Source of the DNA: Tolypothrix sp. NIES-4075
GTDB taxonomy: Bacteria > Cyanobacteriota > Cyanobacteriia > Cyanobacteriales > Nostocaceae
Length of the DNA stretch: 64,000 bases
Direction: 5' to 3'
Assembly (NCBI RefSeq): GCF_002218085.1
Contig: NZ_BDUC01000003.1
Span: 974,565-1,038,564, forward strand
The translations under genes were made by a program, and so were the position numbers. The notes under the pieces are model-generated. The model saw only the letters and a list, made by a program, of their open reading frames with translations. It was not told the origin of the DNA and ran no database searches. Positions 6,910 through 16,928 of this stretch are shown one piece after another (the stretch's first letter is position 1; every line of letters begins with the position of its first letter).

Positions 6910-9357
6910 TTAGCCAACACTTGTTAATAACAACTCGCGTTTTTCTGTCTTACGTACTACCACCTGACCGTCGTCGTCAACGTCAACAATGGCTGAGTCT
7001 CCATCAACGACTTGACCGGATAGCATTGCTTCGGCGAGAGAATCTTCCAAAAGGCGCATAATCGCTCTACGTAACGGTCTAGCACCGTAGCTGGGGTCAT
7101 AACCTTCTTGTACCACACGCTCTTTGAAGCGTTCTGTGACTTCTAAGGTAATTCCCTTTTCAGTTAAGCGACCAGCAACTTCTTTGAGCATGATTTGGGC
7201 GATTTGCTTGACTTCTTCTTTGTTCAACTGAGTGAAGACGATAATCTCATCCAGACGGTTGAGGAACTCAGGACGGAAGTAAGCTTTTAATTCTTCGTTC
7301 ACCAAAGTTTTGATGCGGGTGTAATTTGCATCGGCTGCATTTTCGCTGAAATCGAAGCCCAAACCACCACCACCTTTTTCAATCACCTTAGAACCGATGT
7401 TAGAAGTCAAGATGATCAAAGTGTTCTTAAAGTCCACTTTTCGACCTTTCGCATCACTGAGATGACCGTCATCTAAGATTTGCAGCAGCATATTGAATAC
7501 ATCGGGGTGCGCTTTTTCGATTTCGTCGAATAGCAGCACTGTGTATGGTCTGCGGCGCACGGCTTCGGTTAGTTGTCCGCCTTCGTCGTATCCGACGTAA
7601 CCAGGAGGCGAACCAATTAACTTAGAAACGGTGTGACGTTCCATGTATTCCGACATATCCAAGCGAATCATTGCTTCTTCAGAACCGAAGAAGTAACTCG
7701 CTAAGGATTTTGCTAACTCGGTTTTACCGACTCCGGTAGGACCAGAGAAAATAAAGCTAGCGATCGGACGGTTGGGATTTTTTAAGCCAACTCTAGCGCG
7801 ACGAATGGCGCGAGATACTGAGGTAACTGCTTGTTCTTGACCGATAAGCCGTTGGTGGAGAGTATCTTCTAAGTGTAGAAGCAACTCTGACTCAGATTCG
7901 GTCAGCTTGTTGACGGGTACACCAGTCCAGGAAGCCACGATTTGGGCGATGTCTTCCTCATCAACGATTCCGTGGAAAGTTGCCTCGTTTTGTGATTCTA
8001 ATTGCAGTTGCGCTTCAATTTCTAACTCTTGGTCGCGCAGTTGTCCTGCTTTGTCAAAATCTTGAACTCTAACGGATTCATCTTTAGCTTTGGAAACGCT
8101 GATGAGTTGGCGCTTGAGTTCTTTGTTGGTAGAAGACATCGAGTTCCGCAGACGAACGCGAGAACCGGCTTCATCAATCAAGTCTATTGCTTTGTCTGGT
8201 AAGAAGCGATCGCTAATATAGCGGTCTGACAACTCAGCCGCAGCTTTTAGCGCTGCATCTGAAATTGTGACTCTGTGGTGCTGCTCGTAAACGCTCCGCA
8301 AGCCCTGTAGAATCTCGATGGTTTCCTGTACAGTGGGTTCCCCGACCATAATCGGTTGGAAACGACGCTCTAGAGCTGCATCGCGCTCGATGTGCTTGCG
8401 ATACTCATCAAGGGTAGTTGCTCCCAAGCATTGAAGTTCACCTCGCGCTAATGCTGGCTTGAGAATATTAGAAGCATCCAAGCCGCCTTCTGTGCCACCT
8501 GCACCAACAAGCGTGTGAATTTCATCTATCACGAGGATGATATTACCCGCCGTGCGGATTTCCTCCATGATTTTCTTCAGGCGTTCTTCAAAATCGCCAC
8601 GGAAGCGAGTACCTGACACCACCGAACCCATGTCTAGGCTGATAACTTGCTTGTCTTGCAAAATATCCGGCACATCTTGATTTATAATGCGTTGTGCTAG
8701 ACCTTCGGCGATCGCTGTTTTGCCTACTCCTGGTTCGCCAACCAACACTGGGTTATTCTTCGTGCGGCGACCGAGAATTTGCACGGCACGCTCAATTTCT
8801 TTTTCTCGACCAACTACAGGGTCAATCTTGCCTTCTTTGGCTAGTTTGGTGAGATTTCTGCCAAACTCTTCTATACTCAGGTTTTGGGTGCGTTTTTGAC
8901 CACCACCTGCGGTAACGCTTGCATCATCACCCAAGCGGCGAATGACTGCACTGCGGACACTTTGTAGCTCAACTCCCAGATTTTGCAGTACTTTGGCGGC
9001 AACGCCCTCACCAGCTTCAGTCAATCCCAAAAGTAGATGTTCTGTGTTTATGTAGTTGTGTCCCAGACTGCGAGCTTCTTTAAATGATTGCTCAAACAGG
9101 CTTTTTACTTTGGGTGTAAAGGGAATTTCTGGTGGTACAAAGCCTGTACCGCGACCAATGATTTTTTCTACTTCTCGACGTGCGTCTTTGAGGGTAACAC
9201 CCAACTCAGTCAGCACTTTTGCAGCCACCCCAGTTCCTTCTCCCATCAAGCCCAGGAGAATCTGTTCTGTGCCTACAAAGTTGTGTCCCAGGCGCCGAGC
9301 TTCCTCCTGAGCTAACATAATTACTCTAATGGCTTCGGAAGTGAAGTGTTCAAACAT
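6910..9357 (-). CDS. clpC: ATP-dependent Clp protease ATP-binding subunit ClpC
   Basis: 815 aa, full length for cyanobacterial ClpC. Order: two Clp-N repeats (about 1-145, starting MFEHFTSEAIRVIMLAQEEA), AAA+ domain 1 with Walker A GEPGVGKT near 205, a UVR-type coiled middle segment near 420-455, AAA+ domain 2 with Walker A GPTGVGKT near 540, and the C-terminal D2-small domain. ClpC unfolds substrates and feeds them to ClpP/ClpR; in cyanobacteria it is the essential housekeeping Hsp100. No frameshift is seen. It is monocistronic, with its own terminator. Confidence 0.97.
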   Translation of the reverse strand: MFEHFTSEAIRVIMLAQEEARRLGHNFVGTEQILLGLMGEGTGVAAKVLTELGVTLKDARREVEKIIGRGTGFVPPEIPFTPKVKSLFEQSFKEARSLGHNYINTEHLLLGLTEAGEGVAAKVLQNLGVELQSVRSAVIRRLGDDASVTAGGGQKRTQNLSIEEFGRNLTKLAKEGKIDPVVGREKEIERAVQILGRRTKNNPVLVGEPGVGKTAIAEGLAQRIINQDVPDILQDKQVISLDMGSVVSGTRFRGDFEERLKKIMEEIRTAGNIILVIDEIHTLVGAGGTEGGLDASNILKPALARGELQCLGATTLDEYRKHIERDAALERRFQPIMVGEPTVQETIEILQGLRSVYEQHHRVTISDAALKAAAELSDRYISDRFLPDKAIDLIDEAGSRVRLRNSMSSTNKELKRQLISVSKAKDESVRVQDFDKAGQLRDQELEIEAQLQLESQNEATFHGIVDEEDIAQIVASWTGVPVNKLTESESELLLHLEDTLHQRLIGQEQAVTSVSRAIRRARVGLKNPNRPIASFIFSGPTGVGKTELAKSLASYFFGSEEAMIRLDMSEYMERHTVSKLIGSPPGYVGYDEGGQLTEAVRRRPYTVLLFDEIEKAHPDVFNMLLQILDDGHLSDAKGRKVDFKNTLIILTSNIGSKVIEKGGGGLGFDFSENAADANYTRIKTLVNEELKAYFRPEFLNRLDEIIVFTQLNKEEVKQIAQIMLKEVAGRLTEKGITLEVTERFKERVVQEGYDPSYGARPLRRAIMRLLEDSLAEAMLSGQVVDGDSAIVDVDDDGQVVVRKTEKRELLLTSVG

Positions 9358-9613
9358 AATGGGTTCTTGCTCCCTTGCTGCTTACGCTTAGAGTGAAAAT
9401 AATCTTCACTCTTTTTAAACTTTCATGTATTTTCTTAAGGACAATGTATCTTTATTTAAAGTGAAGTGGCAGTAGTGAGAGCCGTAAGGCTCAGGTGTGG
9501 TTGCCGTCTAATAGTAGATTGAAGAGGCTGGAGAGCCTGTGGAAGTCCAAAACTATAACTTTTGGCTCTTAAACTTAGCAAAAAAAATATAAAATTTTAA
9601 TTCGGTGTAAATT
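9358..9613. other. Divergent spacer between clpC and the DUF3288 gene
   Basis: Should hold both promoters. A small hairpin, GAGCC-GTAA-GGCTC, lies at 9479-9492. No other element is recognised. Confidence 0.5.
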
Positions 9614-9910
9614 ATGACAGACGCATCTGTAGGTAAAGACCAACAACATCCGCTTTACAATCGCGATCGCCCTCTAATAGATAGTTTACTATCTCAAGAG
9701 CCAACAGATTACAATTTAGCAGAACTTGCTAGACTGCGAATGCGTTATCAAGGCTTTCCAGGTGCGAGAGACATCCAACAGAGTTTAGATAAAGTCTTGC
9801 TTACTTGGGGTTTGACAGAAGCGGAACTTTATGACAAAACCCGCCAAATTCACAACTTTGCGAAGATTTACAAAACTCGCGGCAAAAAAGAAGAACAAGA
9901 TTGGAATTAG
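9614..9910 (+). CDS. DUF3288 family protein
   Basis: 98 aa starting MTDASVGKDQQHPLYNRDRP. The HPLYNRDRPLIDSLL opening and LAELARLRMRYQGFPGARDI centre are typical of DUF3288, a small soluble family restricted mainly to cyanobacteria and of unknown function. HIP1 lies in the N-terminal codons. Length is normal and there is no signal peptide. Confidence 0.85.
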   Translation: MTDASVGKDQQHPLYNRDRPLIDSLLSQEPTDYNLAELARLRMRYQGFPGARDIQQSLDKVLLTWGLTEAELYDKTRQIHNFAKIYKTRGKKEEQDWN

Positions 9911-10490
9911 GTATTGACACTCCCCCACTAAGCTGATGAAGCCTTCTGACCTGCGACTAAATTTAATCGAGCAATTTTATTGCGTTCTGCTTGCTTGGTG
10001 ACAAGCTCAATAATGATTTGTCCGTTGTTTCCTAAAGCTGCAAGCAGACGCGATCGCCATTGCTGCACTTGCTCATCTGACTCACCGAGTAGTTGCTGTA
10101 CTAATTTTTGCAGAGCATTTGCGATCGCGCTATAGGGAATATTGCGCTGGAATTGATCAAATTTCCCCCAGATAAAATAGCCGCGCTTTTGGGTAATTGG
10201 TTTATATATTTCCTGCACTAACGCAGACTTCCCAATGCCAGCATAGCCAGATACCAACATCATTTCGACTTGGAATTTTGGGTTGCCCCCTTGTTCGGTT
10301 TGTGAAGTCGTTTCTCAATTGTTTGGTAAAGCAGCGACGCGATTTGACTCTGGACACGCTACGCGAACAAACGCCGCCAGTAACATTGTAACTTCCTTGT
10401 CCCGTCCATAAAGTTTTTGGGGAATTTGAAACTGATTACAAACGTCTTGAAGTGCCAGCTCAATACTAAAGATTTGACCGATTTCTTCTA

Positions 10491-11462
10491 TAGCAACCGC
10501 CAAGGCGGTTTGAGTATAAACTGGAAGAGTCCGTTTCCTTTTCCTGCAAAGCGCGATCGCGCTAACATATGCCCAAACCTTACAGTTACGACCTTCGTCA
10601 AAAGGTCATCCAAGCCATTGAACTTGATGGCTTGAAGAAAAGCGAGGTCAGTCAACTGTTCAATATTAGTCGCAATACCATAGACTTATGGCTGAAGCGA
10701 AAAAGCGAAACAGGCGACTTCCAAGCCTTAGCGAACAAGCCTCCTGGGAATGGTCATAAAATTACCGACTGGGAAAAATTCCGAGAGTTCGCTTTATCTC
10801 ATGGGGATAAAACCCAAGTCGAGATGGCCTCACTTTGGGAGGGACAAATCAGCGATCGCACCATTTCACGAGCGTTAAAAAAAATTGGCTTCACTCGAAA
10901 AAAAAGACCTACGGCTACCGTGAGCGCGATGAAGACAAACGGCAAGCGTTTGTAGCGCAGTTATCCACCCTATCTGTAAAGAAAATTGTTTACCTTGATG
11001 AGTCTGGTATGGATAACCGAGAGGACTATGAGTATGGTTGGAATGAAAAAGGGCAGCGCTTCCATGCAATGCGCGTCAGGCCGTCGTCAGGGTCGGGTAA
11101 ACATGATTGCCGCACTATGTGACCAAAACTTGATCGCTCCCTTCACTATTGAGGGTGCATGTAATCGAACAGTATTTGAAACATGGTTGGAAACCTGTTT
11201 GCTTCCTATACTCGAACCAGGACAGGTTGTAGTCATGGATAATGCAACGTTCCATAAAGGTGGGTGCATTCAACAACTGATCCAGGATGCGGGATGTGAA
11301 GTGCTATACTTACCACCTTATTCTCCAGACCTTAACAAGATTGAAAAATGCTGGTCTTGGTTAAAAAGTCGAATCCGCAAAAAGCTGGATCAGTTCGATT
11401 GTTTACGAGATGCCATTGAGCATGTCTTGCGTTTGACGTCTTAACCGCCTTGGCGATTGCTA
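10491..11462 (+). mobile_element. IS630-family insertion sequence
   Basis: About 972 bp. The left end starts TAGCAACCGCCAAGGCGGTT and the right end is its near-perfect inverse, AACCGCCTTGGCGATTGCTA. Both ends are flanked by TA (10489-10490 and 11463-11464), the target duplicated by the IS630/Tc1/mariner group. It sits inside the kinase pseudogene and opposite to it. Kinase-coding sequence continues on both sides, which supports the boundaries. Confidence 0.85.
10569..11444 (+). pseudogene. IS630-family DDE transposase with two frame changes
   Basis: The N-terminus (10569 onward) has the helix-turn-helix MPKPYSYDLRQKVIQAIE and SRNTIDLWLKR. At the run of eight A before GACC (around 10899-10907) the family sequence continues in the -1 frame (KTYGYRERDEDKRQAF, then the first catalytic Asp in YLDESG). 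This is an A-AAA-AAG slippery site and could be programmed. Near 11077 one extra base returns the reading to the first frame (SGRRQGRVNMIAAL, VVMDNATFHKG, PPYSPDLNKIEKCWSWLK with the DDE-type Asp and Glu). The second shift looks like a true mutation, so the copy is probably inactive. Confidence 0.8.
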
Positions 11463-11774
11463 TAATTGATCAGCACAGATTTCTAAATCCGCTTTGATTC
11501 CCCAGGCACTCTGATAGCGATCTTCTGCATTTTTTGCCATCAGTTTGAGAATGATATCTGAAACTGGCTTGGGAATCGTTGTATTTATTTCATGAGGCAG
11601 AGGTGGCTGCTTGGCAATATGACAATGGACTAGCTCAAGGATGTCCGTTGTTGGAAACGGCAGATGTCCGGTTAGCAGTTTGTAGAACGTCACACCAAGA
11701 AAGTAAAAATCGGTGCGGTAATCGAGTAAACGGTTCATCCGTCCGGTTTGCTCTGGAGATAGATATGCAGGCGC

Positions 11775-12102
11775 TCACAAATTCGCCTTTAAAATAGTTG
11801 ATATGGGGGCGATTTGCTGCTTGACATCAGCAAAAATTTATTCTGATTTTTTCCCCCACTCATGATGATCGCATTTCCCCAAGTTGTGCCATAATGTCAC
11901 GAGCAAAAAGTTAATACCGCGCTCTGACACCCCCAATCAAAGGGCAAGTGCGATCGCCCTCATTAACTCAGCCGCTCGACCCCACCAACATTTCCTGCCA
12001 CGGGATAATGTGGTTGAGCCAATAGGGGCAATATTTATAAACCTTGAAAAAAAGGCAAATTTTCCAAAATTTATTCTGTAGCAGAGTTGAGAAGAGATTT
12101 AG
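11775..12102. other. Spacer between the kinase pseudogene and the GH2 gene
   Basis: Contains one HIP1 site (11950 region) and the promoter region of the GH2 gene. GAGTTGAGAAGAGATTTAG before 12103 includes a plausible AGAAGAGA ribosome-binding site. No gene is recognised. Confidence 0.4.
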
Positions 12103-13962
12103 ATGAGCTTGTTAAAGTTACACAATCCTGAGGCTGCACTAACCTCTAATGCCGATAATCAGACGAATTTCGGTTTGACAGAAACGGCATACCCGCGTCC
12201 GCAGCTGCGGCGATCGCATTGGCAAAATCTAAACGGTCTGTGGAAGTTCGCATTTGATGACGAAGGCAAATGCATTCAACCCAGCCATATTAGTCAGTGG
12301 ACAGATTATATAGAAGTTCCCTTTGCTCCCGAATCTACCAAAAGTGGTATTGGCGATACAGGATTTCACCCAAATTGCTGGTACGAGCGAGAATTTGAAA
12401 CGCCTCCAGGCGAGGATAGATTGCTGCTGCACTTCGGTGCTGTAGACTATCGCGCTCGTGTCTGGGTAAATGGTCAATACATAGCTGAACATGAAGGTGG
12501 ACATACCAATTTCACCCTCGATATTACCCATGTATTGAATGACAGCGGTATAACAAAAGTAACAGTCTGGGCTTCTGATGACCCTTCTGACCTCGCCAAA
12601 CCTAGAGGAAAACAGGATTGGCAACTCCAACCGCACAGTATTTGGTATCCTCGCACCAGTGGTATTTGGCAAACTGTATGGGTTGAGCGCGTGGGTGCAA
12701 CTTATATAGATCACATCCGCTGGACTCCCGACTTCGAGCGGTGGGAAATTGGTTGTTATGCGGCTCTAGCCGGTAATGCTCCGGCTTCGGGGATACAAAT
12801 AAAGGTGAAACTGAGCGTTGGCGATCGCCTGCTGGCGAACGATACTTATGAAGTATTCAACGGCGAAGTTAGCCGCCGCATTGCCCTTTCAGACCCAGGT
12901 ATCGACGACTACCGCAACGAATTGCTGTGGAGTCCGGAAAAACCAACGCTGATTGACGCAGAAATTCAACTATGGCAGGGAAACCAACTACTAGATAAAG
13001 TAATAACTTATACAGCAATGCGGACTGTGAGCATCCAGCGCGATCGCTTTATGCTTAATGGTCGTCCCTACTATTTGCGCTTAGTTCTCGATCAAGGCTA
13101 CTGGCATGATAGCCTAATGACCGCACCCGATGATGAAGCGTTGCGACGAGATGTAGAACTCGCCAAAGCGATGGGTTTCAACGGTGTCCGCAAGCACCAA
13201 AAAATTGAAGACCCCCGCTTTTTATATTGGGCAGACGTGTTAGGGCTGTTAGTATGGGAGGAGATGCCCAGTGCCTATCGCTTCTCGCCTAAAGCAGTTG
13301 AGCGCACCACCAAAGAGTGGACTGAAGTCATCAAACGTGACGTCAACCACCCGTGTATTGTGGCTTGGGTTCCGTTTAATGAATCTTGGGGAGTTCCGAA
13401 TCTGGTCGAAACCCAAGCTCACCGGAACTACGTTTTAGCAATGTTTCACTTGACAAAGACGCTAGATCCGACTCGCCCAGTAATTGGTAACGATGGTTGG
13501 GAAAGTACAGATACTGACATTCTCGCTCTCCATGACTATGACACCAATCCTTCTCACTTGGCTGCTCGCTATGGACCGGAAGTCAAGCTATCAGATTTGT
13601 TTGATCGTAAGCGTCCCGGAGGACGTATCTTGACCTTAGACAACTATCCTCATCAAGGACAGCCAATAATGCTGACGGAGTTTGGCGGTATCGCCTATGC
13701 TCCTGAGACTAACCCCGATGCTAACAAAGTTTGGGGATATGAGCGTTGCTGGAATATCTCCGAGCTACAAATGAAATATACCGCCTTGCTGGAAAGTATC
13801 AATAGTATTGAGATATTCAGCGGCTTTTGTTATACGCAGTTCACCGATACCTTTCAAGAAGCAAACGGATTGTTGTATAGCGATCGCACACCAAAATTCC
13901 CCATTGAGGCGATTCGCGCTGCAACCCTTTCAGGAGGTTTATGTACTCCCACAAGCTGTTAA
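12103..13962 (+). CDS. Glycoside hydrolase family 2 (beta-galactosidase/glucuronidase type)
   Basis: 619 aa. The N-terminal sugar-binding jelly roll (TAYPRPQLRRSHWQNLNGLW, FHPNCWYEREFETP) is followed by an Ig-like domain and a TIM barrel. The acid/base Glu427 is in VPFNESWG and the nucleophile Glu526 in LTEFGG. No signal peptide is seen, so it probably acts in the cytoplasm on beta-galactosides or beta-glucuronides. The downstream galT overlaps its last 22 bases and galK lies 5 kb away, which suggests galactose release feeding the Leloir pathway. Substrate cannot be read from sequence alone. Confidence 0.9.
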   Translation: MSLLKLHNPEAALTSNADNQTNFGLTETAYPRPQLRRSHWQNLNGLWKFAFDDEGKCIQPSHISQWTDYIEVPFAPESTKSGIGDTGFHPNCWYEREFETPPGEDRLLLHFGAVDYRARVWVNGQYIAEHEGGHTNFTLDITHVLNDSGITKVTVWASDDPSDLAKPRGKQDWQLQPHSIWYPRTSGIWQTVWVERVGATYIDHIRWTPDFERWEIGCYAALAGNAPASGIQIKVKLSVGDRLLANDTYEVFNGEVSRRIALSDPGIDDYRNELLWSPEKPTLIDAEIQLWQGNQLLDKVITYTAMRTVSIQRDRFMLNGRPYYLRLVLDQGYWHDSLMTAPDDEALRRDVELAKAMGFNGVRKHQKIEDPRFLYWADVLGLLVWEEMPSAYRFSPKAVERTTKEWTEVIKRDVNHPCIVAWVPFNESWGVPNLVETQAHRNYVLAMFHLTKTLDPTRPVIGNDGWESTDTDILALHDYDTNPSHLAARYGPEVKLSDLFDRKRPGGRILTLDNYPHQGQPIMLTEFGGIAYAPETNPDANKVWGYERCWNISELQMKYTALLESINSIEIFSGFCYTQFTDTFQEANGLLYSDRTPKFPIEAIRAATLSGGLCTPTSC

Positions 13963-15041
13963 AGCCAGATGGACGTCAACTGATATTATACAGTCGATAC
14001 CCAATTTCTGATAATATCATCGCCACTAGCCCCAGTAACGAGCCAGTACGGGCAAATCCCCACCTACGCTGGCACCCGTTACGCGGTGAATGGGTTGCTT
14101 ATGCGAGTCATCGTCAGGGGCGGACTTTCATGCCGCCTCCAGAGTATAACCCGCTAGCACCCACGACCAATCCTGAGTTTCCGACGGAACTACCTCAAGG
14201 TAAGTATGATGTGGCGGTGTTCGATAACCGCTTTGCGTCAATGGCGTTGACTGCAAACGATCCGCCTAAGTGCATCGTGGAAACTATGCCTGCCAACGGA
14301 GCCTGTGAGGTAGTGGTTTTTACGCAAGACCCCAACGCCTTTCTGAGTTCTTTGTCACTGGATCACCTAGATTTGCTGTTGCAAGTGTGGGGTGATCGCA
14401 CTCGCGTATTAGGAGAAAATCCGCAAATTCAGTACGTGCTACCCTTTGAAAACAAAGGCGTAGAAGTAGGTGTTACTTTGCACCATCCCCACGGGCAAAT
14501 CTACGCTTATCCTTTTGTACCGCCACATCCAGCACGGATGTTGGAGCAACAGCGGCAATTTTACCAGCAACATCAGCGGGGTTTGCTAGAAGATTTGATT
14601 CAAAAGGAGATTGCTGACAATCAGCGGATTATTTATCAAGATGAGTATGCGATCGCATTCGTCCCGGTATGCGCTCGTTACCCCTATGAAGTTTGGATTG
14701 CCCCAATTAAGCCTGTTCCCACCTTCATGGAACTTACGAACGTACAGCGTCAGGGACTCGCCAAAGCCTTAAAAACTGTCACTCTCAAGTATGACGGTTT
14801 GTGGAATCGCCCGTTTCCTTACCTAATGGCTTGGTTCCAAGCACCAACTGACAGTAAAGCGCATCCCGAAGCGCATTTACACGCTCAGTTTTATCCACCA
14901 TATCGGACAAGCGAAAGGCTGAAGTATTTGGCAGGAACCGAACTTGCAGCGGCAATGTTTGCCAATGATGCTTTACCAGAAGAGAAGGCAAAAGAGTTAC
15001 AAGCAGTCGTGGTGAATCTCCAAACGCCAGTGCGGTTGTAA
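13941..15041 (+). CDS. galT: Galactose-1-phosphate uridylyltransferase
   Basis: 366 aa. Converts galactose 1-phosphate and UDP-glucose to UDP-galactose and glucose 1-phosphate. The signature NPHLRWHPLRGEWV is near the N-terminus and the active-site HHPHGQ spans 181-186, with H184 the uridylylated histidine. The C-terminal HPEAHLHAQFYPP contributes metal and nucleotide contacts. The ATG at 13941 is preceded after three bases by AGGAGG and lies inside the 3' end of the GH2 gene, so the two are translationally coupled. Length is normal. Confidence 0.95.
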   Translation: MYSHKLLKPDGRQLILYSRYPISDNIIATSPSNEPVRANPHLRWHPLRGEWVAYASHRQGRTFMPPPEYNPLAPTTNPEFPTELPQGKYDVAVFDNRFASMALTANDPPKCIVETMPANGACEVVVFTQDPNAFLSSLSLDHLDLLLQVWGDRTRVLGENPQIQYVLPFENKGVEVGVTLHHPHGQIYAYPFVPPHPARMLEQQRQFYQQHQRGLLEDLIQKEIADNQRIIYQDEYAIAFVPVCARYPYEVWIAPIKPVPTFMELTNVQRQGLAKALKTVTLKYDGLWNRPFPYLMAWFQAPTDSKAHPEAHLHAQFYPPYRTSERLKYLAGTELAAAMFANDALPEEKAKELQAVVVNLQTPVRL

Positions 15042-15071
15042 TAACCGTGGTGTAGGGGGTAGGGTGTAGGG

Positions 15072-15224
15072 GAGGCAGTGCGGTGGACGGGTTTCACAGG
15101 CTACAGCATCTGCCGTGGTCTCCCCCATGAGCGATTGCCGTGCATGGTTTCCCACGCCAGTCCGCACAACGGGAGCCACCCCCGTGCGGAGGTTCCCGAC
15201 CTTGAGGGGTGTGGCGTGGGGAAA
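15072..15224. repeat. 153-bp GC-rich dispersed repeat, copy 1
   Basis: Starts GAGGCAGTGCGGTGGACGG and ends GAGGGGTGTGGCGTGGGG. An inverted copy with only a handful of differences lies at 33781-33935. It sits in the galT-catalase spacer (15042-15416), which otherwise has G- or C-rich low-complexity strings on either side and no recognisable gene. Short frames inside it on both strands are not considered genes. Confidence 0.9.
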
Positions 15225-15416
15225 ATACGCAAGCGGCTGGCTCGACTTGACGCCAGTCGCCTCAAGTGGCGTTGTGGGGAAAACTGAAATCTGAAATATC
15301 TGCTTACGCAAGCGTTTAATAACGCTCCGCTCCCCTACCCCCACTCTTCGCCACACCCTACACCCAATCCCCTAAACCCCACACCCCGCACCCTACCCCC
15401 CTTTCCTTGTAATTCA

Positions 15417-16928
15417 TTACATATTTTCTCCGCTTTGCTTGAGTCCTTCTCGTACCCGTGTACCGTATTCTGGATCGCATTGTGTCAAGTGTTCCACCAT
15501 CCGCTCTTGAATATCTGGGTTGCACCGTTTGAGCTGTGTAACAAGATTTAAAATCAGGTCATCGCGTTCTGTGTCCTCAAAGGTACGATAGCGATCGCCA
15601 GCTTGCTGGTAATCGTTGGTTCGGCTTATTTTTTGACCTATGACTGGACCTTGAACATAGGGAGTGTGAGCTTTGCCGGATTTCGGCGCTTCTTTGAGTC
15701 CCCCAAGACTGCTTGGCTCGTAATTCACATGCGGGTTCTCGCCTGCTTCGACACCATCAACGCGGTAAGTCATCTGACCATCACGCTGATTCGTAGCAAC
15801 AGGTGTTTTTGGTTGATTAATCGGTAACTGGAGGTAATTTGGTCCCACGCGGTAACGCTGAGTATCTGAGTAAGAGAAAGTCCGACCTTGAAGCAATTTA
15901 TCGTCTGAGAAGTCTAACCCGTCAACTAACACACCTGTACCAAACGCGGCTTGCTCAACCTCAGCAAAATAGTTAACAGGATTCTTATCAAGAACCATTC
16001 GTCCGATAGGTAACAAGGGAAATTGGTCTGGCGACCAAATTTTTGTTGGATCTAGTGGATCGAAATCGAGTTCGGGGTGTTCGTCGTCAGACATGATTTG
16101 CACGCAAAACTCCCATTCGGGATAATCACCCCTTTCAATCGCGTCGTATAAATCCTCTGTCGCATGGTTAAAATTCTTAGCTTGAATTTCCTCAGCCTGG
16201 GCTTGAGTCAAGAATTTTACCCCTTGCTTGGGAATCCAGAAGTATTTCACCAGATGTCCTACACCGTCAGAATTAACCCATTTGTAAGTGTTTACACCTG
16301 AGCCTTCCATAAATCGGTAACTGGCAGGAATTCCCCAAGGACTGAACAACCACGTAATCATATGCATTGCTTCAGGCGTGTGGCTGATAAAATCAAAGAT
16401 CCGGTTGGGGTCTTGACGGTTAGTAACTGGGTCTGGCTTAAAGGCATGAATTAGGTCGGGAAACTTGATTGGATCTCTGATAAAAAAGATTTTCAGGTTA
16501 TTTCCCACCAAATCCCAGTTTCCATCTTCGGTGTAAAACTTTGTCGCAAACCCACGCGGATCGCGGAGTGTCTCAGGTGAATTACCTCCGTGAGTGACGG
16601 TGGAAAAACGAACAAACATCGGCGTGATTTTACCTTTTTCTTGGAAAAGCTTGGCGCGTGTGTATTTGCTCACAGGTTCCGAGCCAACTTTACCATAAGC
16701 CTCAAAAAAGCCATGAGCGCCGGCTCCTCTGGCATGAACTACGCGCTCTGGGATGCGTTCGCGATCAAAGTGGCTGATCTTTTCTAGGAAGTTGTAGTTT
16801 TCAAGTACTGTCGGACCCCTGTCACCCACAGTCCGTGTATTCTGGTTATCAGATATTGGATGACCTTGGCGGTTTGTCAGGATTTCCTCTTCGTTGCCCA
16901 GCCCTTCGTTATTCTGATTGTCTGTCAT
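15417..16928 (-). CDS. Catalase (monofunctional haem catalase, small-subunit type)
   Basis: About 503 aa from the ATG at 16928 (MTDNQNNEGLG). AGGTAGG lies 7 bases upstream, which favours this start (or the ATG two codons earlier) over the more distant in-frame one at 16967. Catalytic His is in RVVHARGAGAHGFFEAYG. The haem-pocket Asn is in LVGNNLKIFFIRD and the proximal haem-ligand Tyr is in RTFSYSDTQRYR. It converts H2O2 to water and oxygen in the cytoplasm. True haem catalases are uncommon in cyanobacteria compared with Mn-catalases. Complete and undisturbed. Confidence 0.94.
   Translation of the reverse strand: MTDNQNNEGLGNEEEILTNRQGHPISDNQNTRTVGDRGPTVLENYNFLEKISHFDRERIPERVVHARGAGAHGFFEAYGKVGSEPVSKYTRAKLFQEKGKITPMFVRFSTVTHGGNSPETLRDPRGFATKFYTEDGNWDLVGNNLKIFFIRDPIKFPDLIHAFKPDPVTNRQDPNRIFDFISHTPEAMHMITWLFSPWGIPASYRFMEGSGVNTYKWVNSDGVGHLVKYFWIPKQGVKFLTQAQAEEIQAKNFNHATEDLYDAIERGDYPEWEFCVQIMSDDEHPELDFDPLDPTKIWSPDQFPLLPIGRMVLDKNPVNYFAEVEQAAFGTGVLVDGLDFSDDKLLQGRTFSYSDTQRYRVGPNYLQLPINQPKTPVATNQRDGQMTYRVDGVEAGENPHVNYEPSSLGGLKEAPKSGKAHTPYVQGPVIGQKISRTNDYQQAGDRYRTFEDTERDDLILNLVTQLKRCNPDIQERMVEHLTQCDPEYGTRVREGLKQSGENM

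Larger units (their letters stand above)
9928..11774 (-). pseudogene. Trifunctional Ser/Thr kinase/ATPase/sensor histidine kinase, remnant
   Basis: Minus-strand pieces collinear with the large cyanobacterial proteins that join a Ser/Thr kinase, an AAA-like ATPase and a histidine kinase. Piece 1 (11774-11463) is the kinase C-lobe: AYLSPEQTGRMNR, DFYFLGVTFYKLLTGHLPFP. Piece 2 (10490 to about 10320) has IPQKLYGRDKEVTMLL. Piece 3 (10263-9928) has the P-loop region MLVSGYAGIGKSALVQEIY and GKFDQFQRNIPYSA. It then jumps from GQIIIE to KIARLNLVAGQKA, a segment normally several hundred residues later, and stops. Damage: N-terminal loss, an IS630 insertion, a frameshift near 10270-10320, an internal deletion and loss of the histidine-kinase end. 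Confidence 0.8.

Noticed and set aside
9928..9960. IS605 right end next to the kinase pseudogene (GGGGGAGTGTCA)
   Set aside because: The preceding residues fit the kinase/ATPase protein, and no hairpin or tnpB sequence is visible.
15078..15287. Short open frames in the galT-catalase spacer
   Set aside because: They fall in the dispersed 153-bp repeat, with frames open on several strands owing to high GC content.
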